Shown here: one piece after another, positions 53,986 through 61,735 of the stretch
How positions within the stretch are numbered: the stretch's first letter is position 1
Layout of the letters: each line of letters begins with the position of its first letter
Assembly (NCBI RefSeq): GCF_014647595.1
Contig: NZ_BMPM01000001.1
Location: forward strand, 62,001-126,000
Source: Paenarthrobacter histidinolovorans
GTDB taxonomy: Bacteria > Actinomycetota > Actinomycetes > Actinomycetales > Micrococcaceae
Length of the DNA: 64,000 nucleotides
Reading direction: 5' to 3'
The notes under the pieces: generated by a model
The model's input: only the letters and a program-made list of their open reading frames with translations
Told to the model about the DNA's origin: nothing
The model's database searches: none
Program-made: the position numbers and the translations under genes

Positions 53986-55038
53986 AGCATGACGACCAAA
54001 CCAGCGCTGGCCGCCGTCGACGACGACGCCGCCCCGCTCTCCAACCAGCAACTTCGCGAGCTGTACACGCTGATGGCAGCGGTCCGGCATCTGGACACCT
54101 CGGCCGTGGCCTGGCAGCGCCAAGGCATCATCCCCGGGTACGCGCCGGAACTTGGCCAGGAAGCAGCCCAGGTGGGCAGCGGCTACGCCGTGGACCGGAG
54201 CCGGGACTTTGTTTTCCCCACCTACCGTGAGATGGGCGTGGCCCGGGCCATGGGGCTGGACATGGTGGGTTACATGTCCACCCACAAGGCCACGTGGCAT
54301 GGCGGAATGTACAACCCCGTGGAGTCCCGATTCGCCCCCATCCAGGCAGTCGTGGCGGGCTCGGTCCTGCACGCCGTTGGCTGGGCCCACGGCCAGACCC
54401 TCGCCGCTCCCGACGAGGGAACCGGCGTCGCCATGACGTACTTCGGCGACGGCGCTTCGTCCCAGGGCGACGTTCACGAAGCCATGAACTTCGCCGCCGT
54501 CATGAAGGCCCCCGTGGTGTTCTTCATCCAGAACAACGGCTGGGCCATCTCAGTCCCCACCGAACGGCAGGTAGCTGGCGGATCCGTCGCAGCCAGGGCG
54601 GCCGGGTACGGCATCCCGGCACTGCAGGTGGACGGCAACGACGTCGTGGCAGTCTACGAAGCCACCCGCTCCGCCTTCGCCCACTGCCGCAACGGCAACG
54701 GACCCGTAGTGATCGAAGCCATGACCTATCGTCGCGGACCGCACTCCACCGCCGACGACCCCGGCCGCTACCGGACCCTGGAAGAGGAGCGCCTCGACGC
54801 CGGTGAGGACCCCCTGGAGCGGTTCAAGCAAAGGCTGCTGGCGGACGGCGTCGCAGATGAGGCCTTCTTTGCCGATGCCCAACGCAAGGCGGAGGAAGAA
54901 GCGGAAGTCATCCGGATGGGAATCCAGGACCTGGGTCCCCGCCCCGGCGCCGAGATGTTCAACCTTGTCTTCCAGGAACCAACTCCCGCCCTTCAATCCC
55001 AAGCCACCGCGTGGCGCGAGGAGTCAGAACATGTCTGA
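53971..55038 (+). CDS. 2-oxoacid dehydrogenase E1 alpha subunit
   Basis: A 355-residue ThDP-dependent subunit that decarboxylates a 2-oxo acid and acylates the lipoyl group. ThDP/Mg binding is shown by YFGDGASSQGDVHEAMNFAAVMKAPVVFFIQNNGWAISVP; the E1 features RQGIIPGYAPELGQEAAQVGSGYAV and VFPTYREMGVA match branched-chain/pyruvate E1 alpha of actinobacteria. GTG 53971 has GAGGGAG eight bases upstream; ATG 53989 is an alternative. Its last eight bases overlap E1 beta, so the pair is translated together. Substrate (branched-chain acid, pyruvate or acetoin) is uncertain. Confidence 0.9.
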   Translation: MTRVTSMTTKPALAAVDDDAAPLSNQQLRELYTLMAAVRHLDTSAVAWQRQGIIPGYAPELGQEAAQVGSGYAVDRSRDFVFPTYREMGVARAMGLDMVGYMSTHKATWHGGMYNPVESRFAPIQAVVAGSVLHAVGWAHGQTLAAPDEGTGVAMTYFGDGASSQGDVHEAMNFAAVMKAPVVFFIQNNGWAISVPTERQVAGGSVAARAAGYGIPALQVDGNDVVAVYEATRSAFAHCRNGNGPVVIEAMTYRRGPHSTADDPGRYRTLEEERLDAGEDPLERFKQRLLADGVADEAFFADAQRKAEEEAEVIRMGIQDLGPRPGAEMFNLVFQEPTPALQSQATAWREESEHV

Positions 55039-56089
55039 GACCATCACCGAAATGCCGCCTGTGATCCCCGCAGCGGCCGGCATTCAACAACTTTCCATGC
55101 AGCAGGCGCTCAACCGTGCACTCGATGAAGTACTGGCCCAAAACCCCAAGACCGTCATTTTCGGCGAGGACTGCGGCCGCCTGGGTGGGGTCTTCCGCAT
55201 CACCGACGGCCTTCAGGCCAAGCACGGCGAGGACCGCGTGTTCGACACACCCCTCGCTGAGTCCGGAATCCTCGGCATGTCGGTAGGACTGGCCATGGCC
55301 GGCTTCCACCCGATTCCCGAGGTCCAGTTCGATGGCTTCGCCTATCCGGCCATCAACCAGATCGTCTGCCAGATCGCCCGCATGAACTACCGCAGCCGCG
55401 GCACCCTGCCCATGCCCATCACCCTGCGGGTGCCCAGCTTCGGCGGCATCCGCGCCCCCGAGCACCACGGCGAGAGCCTCGAAGCGCTGTTTGCGCACGT
55501 GCCGGGACTCAAAGTGGTCTCCCCTTCAAACCCCCATGATGCCTACCATCTGCTCAAGTACGCGGCCACGCGGCCCGACCCGGTCATCTTCATGGAACCG
55601 AAGTCACGCTACTGGCAAAAGGGTCCGGTGGACCTCACCCCGGCAGCGGCGGACACAACAGCGCCCGACGGCGGCAACCTCACCGGAGCCCGCGTGGCCA
55701 GGGAAGGCCGCCATCTGACCCTGGTGGCCTGGGGCGCCATGGTGTCCCGCTGTCTTCAGGTAGCCGAGCTGGCCGCCGAGGACGGTATCGATATCGAAGT
55801 CCTGGACCTGCGCTGGCTCAAGCCCATTGACGCCGAAGCTTTGGCGAGGTCCGTGGCGAAGACGCGGCGCGCCGTCGTCGTTCATGAAGCGCCGCTGACC
55901 TCAGGCCTTGGCGCGGAAGTCGCCCAGCTCATTACCCAGGGTTGCTTTGACACCCTCAAGGCGCCCGTGGAACGTGTGACAGGCTTCGATGTCCCCTACC
56001 CCTCCGGCGACCTGGAGGACGAATACATTCCCAACATCGACCGCATCCTCTTTGGGATCCAACGCGTACTGGAGTACCGCCGTGGCTGA
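55031..56089 (+). CDS. 2-oxoacid dehydrogenase E1 beta subunit
   Basis: A 352-residue partner of E1 alpha with the transketolase pyrimidine-binding domain (MQQALNRALDEVLAQNPKTVIFGEDCGRLGGVFRITDGL, then VFDTPLAESGILGMSVGLAMAGFHPIPEVQFDGF) and a transketolase C-terminal domain (VEVLDLRWLKPID-like region, then VHEAPLTSGLGAEVAQLI). It overlaps the E1 alpha end by eight bases, and its end overlaps the lipoyl-domain gene by eight bases. Confidence 0.93.
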   Translation: MSETITEMPPVIPAAAGIQQLSMQQALNRALDEVLAQNPKTVIFGEDCGRLGGVFRITDGLQAKHGEDRVFDTPLAESGILGMSVGLAMAGFHPIPEVQFDGFAYPAINQIVCQIARMNYRSRGTLPMPITLRVPSFGGIRAPEHHGESLEALFAHVPGLKVVSPSNPHDAYHLLKYAATRPDPVIFMEPKSRYWQKGPVDLTPAAADTTAPDGGNLTGARVAREGRHLTLVAWGAMVSRCLQVAELAAEDGIDIEVLDLRWLKPIDAEALARSVAKTRRAVVVHEAPLTSGLGAEVAQLITQGCFDTLKAPVERVTGFDVPYPSGDLEDEYIPNIDRILFGIQRVLEYRRG

Positions 56090-56411
56090 AATTTCCTTCC
56101 CGCTCCCCGACCTCGGTGAGGGCCTCATCGAGGCAACAGTGCTCGACTGGCTGGTGGAACCGGGCCAGCAAGTGGAACGCAACCAACCGATCGTGGAGCT
56201 CGAAACCAGCAAATCGGCGCTCGAATTGCCCAGCCCCCAGGCGGGTAAAGTGGTGCGTATCCACGGAGCGCCGGGTGAGACCATCAACGTAGGCGCACCG
56301 CTGATCGTGTTCGAGGTTCCGGACGACACCGCCGGAATCGTGGGCACTGTTCCGAAGGACGAAGCACCCAAGCGCAGGGTCCGCCTGAGCGCCGTACTCG
56401 ATGAGGACTGA
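56082..56411 (+). CDS. Stand-alone lipoyl-domain protein (E2 remnant)
   Basis: A 109-residue protein, only the N-terminal lipoyl domain of an E2. PLPDLGEGLIEATVLDWLVEPG is followed by the lipoylated Lys44 in ELETSKSALELPSP and the closing GAPLIVFEV. About 30 residues of charged linker end with a stop where the subunit-binding domain would begin. The peripheral-subunit-binding and acyltransferase domains are absent here. Start GTG 56082 overlaps E1 beta by eight bases. The next gene, an alpha/beta hydrolase, begins one or two bases after the stop. Confidence 0.88.
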   Translation: MAEISFPLPDLGEGLIEATVLDWLVEPGQQVERNQPIVELETSKSALELPSPQAGKVVRIHGAPGETINVGAPLIVFEVPDDTAGIVGTVPKDEAPKRRVRLSAVLDED

Positions 56412-56412
56412 C

Positions 56413-57243
56413 ATGATGACTGGCAGGCACACCGTGGAACAGCAGAGGCACACGGTGGAAGGTACCGACCCCGGGCTGTTCGTCGAGGTTCATGAGCCGG
56501 CTTCCGATGCCGGGCTGCGCCCCGTCCTGCTGATCCATGGTTTTTCCTCGTCCAGCAAACTGAACTGGGCAGACAGTGGCTGGATCACCACGCTCCAGGA
56601 TGCCGGACGCCGGGTCATCACCGTGGACCTGCCCGGCCATGGCCGGAGCCACTCCCCCGAAGACCTGGACTCCTACACCCCAAGCCGGATCCGCGCGGAT
56701 CTTCTGCAGATAGTGACCGACGCCGGTGCACGCCCCTTGCGCGACGGGGACCCATCCACTGGCCTTGACGTCATTGGCTATTCGCTCGGTTCGAGGCTGG
56801 CGTGGGAGTTTGGTGCCACGCAGCCGGACCTGGTCCACAGGATCGTCCTGGGCGGACCGAGCTCGGCAGACCCCCTGGCCGCCTTCGATCTCGCAGCCGC
56901 GCAACGGCACCTTGCAGACGGCACGCCCATCGAGGACCAGTCCACGGCAGGGTTGTTGAAGATGGCCCAGATGCTGCCCAGCAACAATCTGTTTGCCATG
57001 TTGTCGCTCATTGAGGCCATCAAGGGCGAACCTTTCGATCCGGCCGAGGCGGCCCCGCACATGCCACTGTTGCTGGTCGCGGGAGAAAAGGACGAACGGG
57101 CAGCAACAATGCCGGAACTGGCCTCCCTGGCGGCCAGGCGTGGAGGACTCGTGGAGACCTTGGTGATTCCCGGGCGAACGCACACCAATGTGATCACCAG
57201 CCGGGCCTTCAAGGAAGCTGCCATCGAATTCCTGGGGGTGTAG
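56413..57243 (+). CDS. Alpha/beta hydrolase linked to the oxoacid dehydrogenase genes
   Basis: A 276-residue hydrolase-fold protein. The oxyanion HGF is at 42-44, the strand-turn VDLPGHGRS at 71-79, the nucleophile Ser124 in IGYSLGSRLA, and Asp227 (AGEKDE) and His257 (GRTHTN) complete the triad. Start ATG 56413 has GAGGA upstream; ATG 56401 inside the lipoyl gene is possible. In AcoC of acetoin dehydrogenase a lipoyl domain is fused to just such a hydrolase domain. Here the two parts are consecutive genes in different frames, so this protein probably works with the E1/lipoyl proteins. Confidence 0.85.
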   Translation: MMTGRHTVEQQRHTVEGTDPGLFVEVHEPASDAGLRPVLLIHGFSSSSKLNWADSGWITTLQDAGRRVITVDLPGHGRSHSPEDLDSYTPSRIRADLLQIVTDAGARPLRDGDPSTGLDVIGYSLGSRLAWEFGATQPDLVHRIVLGGPSSADPLAAFDLAAAQRHLADGTPIEDQSTAGLLKMAQMLPSNNLFAMLSLIEAIKGEPFDPAEAAPHMPLLLVAGEKDERAATMPELASLAARRGGLVETLVIPGRTHTNVITSRAFKEAAIEFLGV

Positions 57244-57252
57244 CCATCCCGG

Positions 57253-57293
57253 TGCTGAACGGCTGGCTGGTCTAGCGGGCCAGCCGTTCAGCA
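57253..57293. terminator. Two-way terminator after the dehydrogenase operon
   Basis: TGCTGAACGGCTGGC pairs with GCCAGCCGTTCAGCA around a 10-nt loop. It overlaps the stop codon of the convergent MarR-like gene. Confidence 0.65.
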
Positions 57294-57685
57294 TTGAGGC
57301 TCATGCGCTCCAGGACGCTCAACGCCATGGCGTACTCATCGATGCCGATGCCCATCGAAAGATCCTGGCGCGCATCTTCCACTAACTGCTGGGCCTCGTG
57401 ATACTTCTCCCGTCCTCGCTCGCTCAGCGCAAGACGGTCATCGATCATGGTGATCATTCCGCGCCCCACCAAAGCTGCGAGTTCCCGCTCGCGCAACCGG
57501 ATATCACCACCCCACAATGGCTGCAAAGCCTCCTCAAGCTGGTCCGGAAGCATGGAATGCTCAGCCAGGGTGGCCAGAGTCTGCCATTGGCGGCGCGTGA
57601 GCTTGATCCGCGCCAAGGTGCGGTCCAGCTGGATCTCCAGCGCAGCATCCAGCCTTTTGATCCAATATCCGATGGGCTTGTTCAC
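57272..57685 (-). CDS. MarR-like winged-helix protein
   Basis: A 137-residue protein. The N-terminal helix IGYWIKRLDAALEIQLDRTLARIKLTRRQWQTLATLAEHS and the winged-helix part with ERELAALVGRGMITMIDDRLALSERGREKYHEAQQLVEDARQ have the spacing of MarR regulators, although the HTH itself (MLPDQLEEALQPLWGG) is degenerate. It is convergent with the hydrolase gene. DNA binding and target are unproven. Confidence 0.72.
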   Translation of the reverse strand: MNKPIGYWIKRLDAALEIQLDRTLARIKLTRRQWQTLATLAEHSMLPDQLEEALQPLWGGDIRLRERELAALVGRGMITMIDDRLALSERGREKYHEAQQLVEDARQDLSMGIGIDEYAMALSVLERMSLNAERLAR

Positions 57686-57771
57686 AAGCCCATGCTTTCA
57701 GTGGAGGCCGCGCCGGGCAAGGTGTGGACGGTAGGCTTGGAAGGGCAACAAATGACGTGGAAGTGGAGCAG

Positions 57772-58479
57772 ATGGGCATGCGTTTCAAGGACCGCGCGGA
57801 AGCCGGTCGACGCCTGGCTGAAGGACTCCCGCAATTGAGGGAACGTCCGGACACCATCGTCCTCGGACTCGCCCGGGGTGGTATTCCGGTGGCCGCTGCA
57901 ACAGCTGCCGGGCTCTACCTGCCCTTCGGTGCTGTCCTGGTGCGGAAGCTGGGCATTCCCGGCCGGGATGAAACCGCGTTCGGGGCTTTGGCGTGGTCCC
58001 GGGGTGATGTGCTCCGGATCGTCAACAAACCCTTGAGGGACCTCATTCTTGCCCGGGGCATCTCCCAGGCGGCCTTGGACGCCGTCGAAGCCCGGGAACG
58101 TTCGGAACTGCTGCGCCGGGCCAGGGAGTACCCGGGGACGGATCACGATCTCCGTGGGAAGACTGTTGTCCTGGTAGACGACGGGCTGGCCACCGGCGCC
58201 ACCATGCGCGCCGCAGTGGAAGCGGTCCGGTCGGCAGGAGCGGACACCATAGTGACGGCCGTCCCCGTTGCATCCCTCGAAGCTTCGACATCGCTCGCAC
58301 GGGTCTGCGACGTCGTCATGGCCCTGCACACTCCGGGCAAATTTCATGCTGTCGGCGCTTTCTATGACCACTTCGAACAACTGTCCGACGCCGATGTGGT
58401 GAGCCAGCTGGAAGGCGCGGGCGTCGCCGGACGCCCCTGGCCGGCGTCGGCCCCGGCACCGAACAAAGGGCCCCGGTAA
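57772..58479 (+). CDS. Phosphoribosyltransferase-fold protein
   Basis: A 235-residue type I PRTase-like protein. The PRPP-binding loop is VVLVDDGLATGATMRAA (near residue 130); the N-terminal RDRAEAGRRLAEGLPQL-like region and LGLARGGIPVAAATA are typical of the stand-alone family often found with dienelactone hydrolase or erythromycin-esterase domains. Start ATG 57772 (GTGGAG upstream) is preferred; ATG 57778 is close. Substrate base unknown. Followed by a two-way terminator. Confidence 0.85.
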   Translation: MGMRFKDRAEAGRRLAEGLPQLRERPDTIVLGLARGGIPVAAATAAGLYLPFGAVLVRKLGIPGRDETAFGALAWSRGDVLRIVNKPLRDLILARGISQAALDAVEARERSELLRRAREYPGTDHDLRGKTVVLVDDGLATGATMRAAVEAVRSAGADTIVTAVPVASLEASTSLARVCDVVMALHTPGKFHAVGAFYDHFEQLSDADVVSQLEGAGVAGRPWPASAPAPNKGPR

Positions 58480-58483
58480 CCAC

Positions 58484-58520
58484 AAAGCGGGCACGGTCCA
58501 TGAGGACCGCACCCGCTTTT
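58484..58520. terminator. Bidirectional terminator
   Basis: AAAGCGGG and CGGTCC pair with GGACCG and CCCGCTTT around an ATGA loop, followed by TTGTTGT. It separates the convergent PRTase and MHS genes. Confidence 0.8.
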
Positions 58521-58532
58521 GTTGTGTTGCTG

Positions 58533-59867
58533 TCAGTGGTGGACGCTGTAACCCAGCGGCCGGCCGCGGGTTTCCTTGGCGAGGATCACGCCCACGGCGG
58601 AGATGATGCAAAGCCCCATGATGTACAGACTCACTGACCCGGACCATTTGGTCGCGTCCAGGAGGGCTTGCGCAATAAACGTCGCGAAAGCTCCGCCCAA
58701 AATAGAACCCAGGGCATAGCCAATGGAGATGCCCGAGTAGCGGACCTGCGCCGGGAACATTTCTGCGTACATGGCGGACATCGGACCGTAGGAAAGTCCC
58801 AATCCGATGGTCAGCACAAACAAGGCCGTTCCGTAGAGCACGATGTCTTTGGTGTCGATGAGGATGAACATCGGAAGCATCCAGGCAAAGATCACACCGT
58901 AACCAATCAGGAACGTCTTCACGCGCCCGATCTTGTCCGAGAGCCAACCGCCCACCATGGTGAAGATGAGCCAGCCAAAGGAAGCGATGGTGGTGGCCAG
59001 GAGAACCGGCGGCAAGGGCATCTTCAGGGCCTTGGTGGCGTAGGAGATGAAGAAGGCAATGAGCAGGTAGCCGGCTGCGTTGTTGGCGATGAAGATGAGC
59101 GCAGCGAGGACAACTTCCTTCTTGTTCCGGCGGAAGAGTTCGCCCAGGGGAGCCTTGCTCTCAGCCTTGCGCTGGGCAAGTTCCTTGAAGACGGGGCTCT
59201 CCCCAACAGCGCGGCGGATCAGGTAGCCCACCACGATCAGGACCACGGACAGCAGGAAGGGCACGCGCCAACCCCAGGCGCTGAAATCCTCTTTCGACAT
59301 GCCCGACTGCAGGAAGAACAGCAGCCCGGTAGCCAGGATCATTCCGATGGGCACGCCGATCTGCGGGTAGGCGCCGAAGAGTCCACGCTTCTTGATCGGT
59401 GCGTGCTCGACGGCCATGAGGGCCGCTCCGCCCCATTCGCCGCCTGCGGAGAACCCCTGGACGACGCGAAGGAAGATGAGCAGCACAGGCGCCCAGAGCC
59501 CGATCGTTTCATAGGTGGGCAGTACACCGATCAGCGCGGTGGCCGCTCCCATCATGACCAGTGTCATGACGAGTACTGCCTTGCGTCCCAGCTTGTCTCC
59601 AAGGTGCCCCGCGACGAAGGCTCCGAGGGGACGGAAGAGGAAACTGATGCCGATGGTGGCAAAGGACAGGAGCTGGGCGACTCCCGGGTTGGACTTCTCC
59701 AAGGGAGAGAGGAACAAAGGCGCCAACAGCGTGGCTGTGAGCTGGGCGAAGATGAAGAAGTCGTACCACTCGATGGTGGTGCCCACCAGGGTCCCGGCCA
59801 GGACCCGGCGCTCTTCACGCTTGCTGCTGGGGCCCGACGGCGAGTCGACAGTGGAAGTTGCGGTCAT
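58533..59867 (-). CDS. MHS-family MFS transporter
   Basis: A 444-residue 12-helix transporter of the metabolite:H+ symporter family. Typical features are LAGTLVGTTIEWYDFFIFAQLTATLLAPLFL at the N-terminus, GHLGDKLGRKAVLVMTLVMMG (the MFS loop 2-3 motif), RVVQGFSAGGEWGGAALMAVEHAP and the C-terminal ETRGRPLGY. Relatives import shikimate, ketoglutarate, proline/betaine or aromatic acids. It is divergent from an IclR regulator across 135 bp holding an inverted repeat, so its expression is probably controlled by that regulator. Confidence 0.92.
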   Translation of the reverse strand: MTATSTVDSPSGPSSKREERRVLAGTLVGTTIEWYDFFIFAQLTATLLAPLFLSPLEKSNPGVAQLLSFATIGISFLFRPLGAFVAGHLGDKLGRKAVLVMTLVMMGAATALIGVLPTYETIGLWAPVLLIFLRVVQGFSAGGEWGGAALMAVEHAPIKKRGLFGAYPQIGVPIGMILATGLLFFLQSGMSKEDFSAWGWRVPFLLSVVLIVVGYLIRRAVGESPVFKELAQRKAESKAPLGELFRRNKKEVVLAALIFIANNAAGYLLIAFFISYATKALKMPLPPVLLATTIASFGWLIFTMVGGWLSDKIGRVKTFLIGYGVIFAWMLPMFILIDTKDIVLYGTALFVLTIGLGLSYGPMSAMYAEMFPAQVRYSGISIGYALGSILGGAFATFIAQALLDATKWSGSVSLYIMGLCIISAVGVILAKETRGRPLGYSVHH

Positions 59868-59910
59868 TGAAACTCCAGAGGGTGAGTGACTAAGCGATGC
59901 GGAGATGTAT

Positions 59911-59932
59911 TAACCGACAGAACGGTCAGTTA
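59911..59932. promoter_or_regulatory. Inverted repeat between the MHS and IclR genes
   Basis: TAACCGAC-N6-GTCAGTTA has seven of eight arm positions symmetrical. It lies in the divergent promoter region, 44 bp from the MHS start. Confidence 0.45.
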
Positions 59933-60002
59933 GGAAACGATACTACAGCTTGTGACTCAAAGCACAGCCCCTGCGCCACGCCGCCAACATAGGATGGTTC
60001 GC

Positions 60003-60740
60003 ATGAATCCACGCAGCGGAGTCAAGGGCCAGCCGGAAACCGGGACGCAGGTCCCGCCGTCGCAAACACTCTCCCGCGGGATCAGGGCCCTGGAGATCCT
60101 CGCCGCAGCCGATCGGCCGCTCACCATCGGAGAACTCACTGAAGCCCTGGGCGTTCACCGCTCCGTGGCCTACCGGATACTCAGGACCCTCGAAGACCAC
60201 TCCCTGCTGGTCCGCGACGACTCCGGACGCGTGCAGCCCGGCCCCGGCCTTTCAGTCCTGGCCAGCGGCGTCTCCCGGAACCTGCAAACAGCTGCCCTTC
60301 CCGAACTCACGCAACTGGCGAACAGCCTCCACATGACAGCCTTCATCGCCGTCTGGGACCACCAGGAATGCGTCACACTGGTCACCGTCGAACCACGGCA
60401 CACCGGCGCGGCACTCGCCCAGCACCCGGGCAGCCGGCACCCCGTCAGCACCGGCGCCCCCGGCATTGCCATCCAATCCACCATGACCGAGGAACGCTGG
60501 CAACAAGTAGGCGCCGGCAACCCCTACCGGCCCGAGGCCCACGAGGCCCGACGCGCCGGCTACGCCACCAGTCACGACGAAGTCGTCGCCGGGCTCTCTT
60601 CCATCGCCGCTCCCATCAAGGTTCCGGGCGGACGGCCGGCGGCAATCGCCGTCGTCTATATCCGCCTGGACCAGGACGCCGACGCCGTTGGAAAGGCGCT
60701 GGCCGCCAGTGCCGCACGTATCGAAAGCCAGCTGGCCTGA
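60003..60740 (+). CDS. IclR-family transcriptional regulator
   Basis: A 245-residue regulator. The N-terminal HTH (LSRGIRALEILAAADRPLTIGELTEALGVHRSVAYRILRTLEDHSLL) is followed by an IclR effector domain (PELTQLANSLHMTAFIAVW, then GAPGIAIQSTMTEERW and SSIAAPIK). ATG 60003 has AGGA nine bases upstream; GTG 59952 and ATG 59994 are alternatives that add up to 17 residues. Likely regulates the divergent MHS transporter, and perhaps the following MoaF-like gene. Effector unknown. Confidence 0.9.
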   Translation: MNPRSGVKGQPETGTQVPPSQTLSRGIRALEILAAADRPLTIGELTEALGVHRSVAYRILRTLEDHSLLVRDDSGRVQPGPGLSVLASGVSRNLQTAALPELTQLANSLHMTAFIAVWDHQECVTLVTVEPRHTGAALAQHPGSRHPVSTGAPGIAIQSTMTEERWQQVGAGNPYRPEAHEARRAGYATSHDEVVAGLSSIAAPIKVPGGRPAAIAVVYIRLDQDADAVGKALAASAARIESQLA

Positions 60741-60805
60741 ACCTTTCCTTCCAGGTCAAGCGGTGTGCCCCACAGCACAAGACTGCGGAGCAAGGGCGCC
60801 GAATA

Positions 60806-60847
60806 CTCGAAGGAGGACCGGACACGCCGTCCGGTCCTTCTTTCGAG
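60806..60847 (+). terminator. Long hairpin upstream of the MoaF-like gene
   Basis: CTCGAAGGAGGACCGGAC pairs almost perfectly with GTCCGGTCCTTCTTTCGAG around ACGCC. It ends 15 bp before the moaF start. It may terminate iclR or shape the moaF leader. Confidence 0.5.
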
Positions 60848-60862
60848 CACGAGAAGGAATCC

Positions 60863-61663
60863 ATGAGCCTGAATCTTCTTGACACCTCCAATTGGCTGCC
60901 GTTGGACGGACTGGCCCCCGGCTTCGACGCCAACAAGGCCCCTGCCGTGCAGGATCTGGCCGGCCAACAATTCTCCGTCCGCGGCGAAGGCGGACCCATG
61001 ACCTTCAGTTTCGACGACGAAGAAGTGCAATGGGCTGCCGCCGGCCACGCTGGAACATCCGCCTACGAGGCCTTCGCTGTCGCCGAGGAACTGTATTACT
61101 GCCAATGGCATAGCGTCCTGGAACCGGAACTCGCCGTATCCCTGGTCCTTGATCTTGCACAGGGCCGGGCGCTCTACATCGGCGCCGCGCTCGGCAGGGC
61201 CACCGCCTCCAGTGTCGCCGTGCATCACGACTTCCGCCCCGGAACACTGGACGGTTATCCCGCCACGGGCGATGCCATCTCCGAAAGCACGGCACTCATC
61301 GGCCGTCGCGTCGAATGGGTCTACAGCGAATCGCACGCCTACGAACACATCTACCTCAGCCCCACCTGGTATACCTGGCAGTGCCTCGCAGGTCCCGAGC
61401 GCGGATTGGCAGACACCGACTCCAACACCGTCCTCCAGGTCCGCCCTGGAATCTTTGTCTTCACCTGGCGGGAGAAAGTCATCCCGTGCGGTTCGGTCAC
61501 AGTGGCCGACCACCGTGACCCCCGCGCCATCCGCTCCCACGGCAGCCTCTTCGGCTGGAACGAGGAAGGCACCGAACCCGTACATTTCACGTTCGGCGCA
61601 CACGGCCGCTTGATCAGCATCACCCACCACACTCCGGAATTGAATCCGGCAACAGCGGGCTAG
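60863..61663 (+). CDS. MoaF-like protein
   Basis: A 266-residue soluble, beta-rich protein with two similar halves (N-terminal part with FDANKAPAVQDLAGQQFSV and C-terminal part with YSESHAYEHIYLSPTWYTWQCLAGPERGLADTDSN). These fit the MoaF family, named for a monoamine-induced protein in Klebsiella and once linked to molybdenum cofactor. Start ATG 60863 has GAGAAGGAA upstream. An IclR gene lies before it, and an APC permease is convergent after it. True biochemical function is not established. Family call is from memory of conserved phrases, so moderate. Confidence 0.6.
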   Translation: MSLNLLDTSNWLPLDGLAPGFDANKAPAVQDLAGQQFSVRGEGGPMTFSFDDEEVQWAAAGHAGTSAYEAFAVAEELYYCQWHSVLEPELAVSLVLDLAQGRALYIGAALGRATASSVAVHHDFRPGTLDGYPATGDAISESTALIGRRVEWVYSESHAYEHIYLSPTWYTWQCLAGPERGLADTDSNTVLQVRPGIFVFTWREKVIPCGSVTVADHRDPRAIRSHGSLFGWNEEGTEPVHFTFGAHGRLISITHHTPELNPATAG

Positions 61664-61684
61664 CACCGCAGGGTGGATCGCAGG

Positions 61685-61720
61685 GAGCCCCGGCACGGAG
61701 TGCGTGCCGGGGCTCTTTTC
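61685..61720. terminator. Bidirectional terminator
   Basis: GAGCCCCGGCAC and GTGCCGGGGCTC form a perfect 12-bp stem, followed by TTTT on the plus strand. It separates convergent moaF-like and APC genes. Confidence 0.85.
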
Positions 61721-61735
61721 GCGGGACTAAGAGAG

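Noticed and set aside
56401..56416. Possible frameshift sequencing error joining the lipoyl gene and the hydrolase into one AcoC-like protein
   Set aside because: The lipoyl gene has a complete linker and stop, the hydrolase has its own start and ribosome binding site, and overlap is typical of neighbouring genes in this operon. Kept as two genes, though relatives should be checked.
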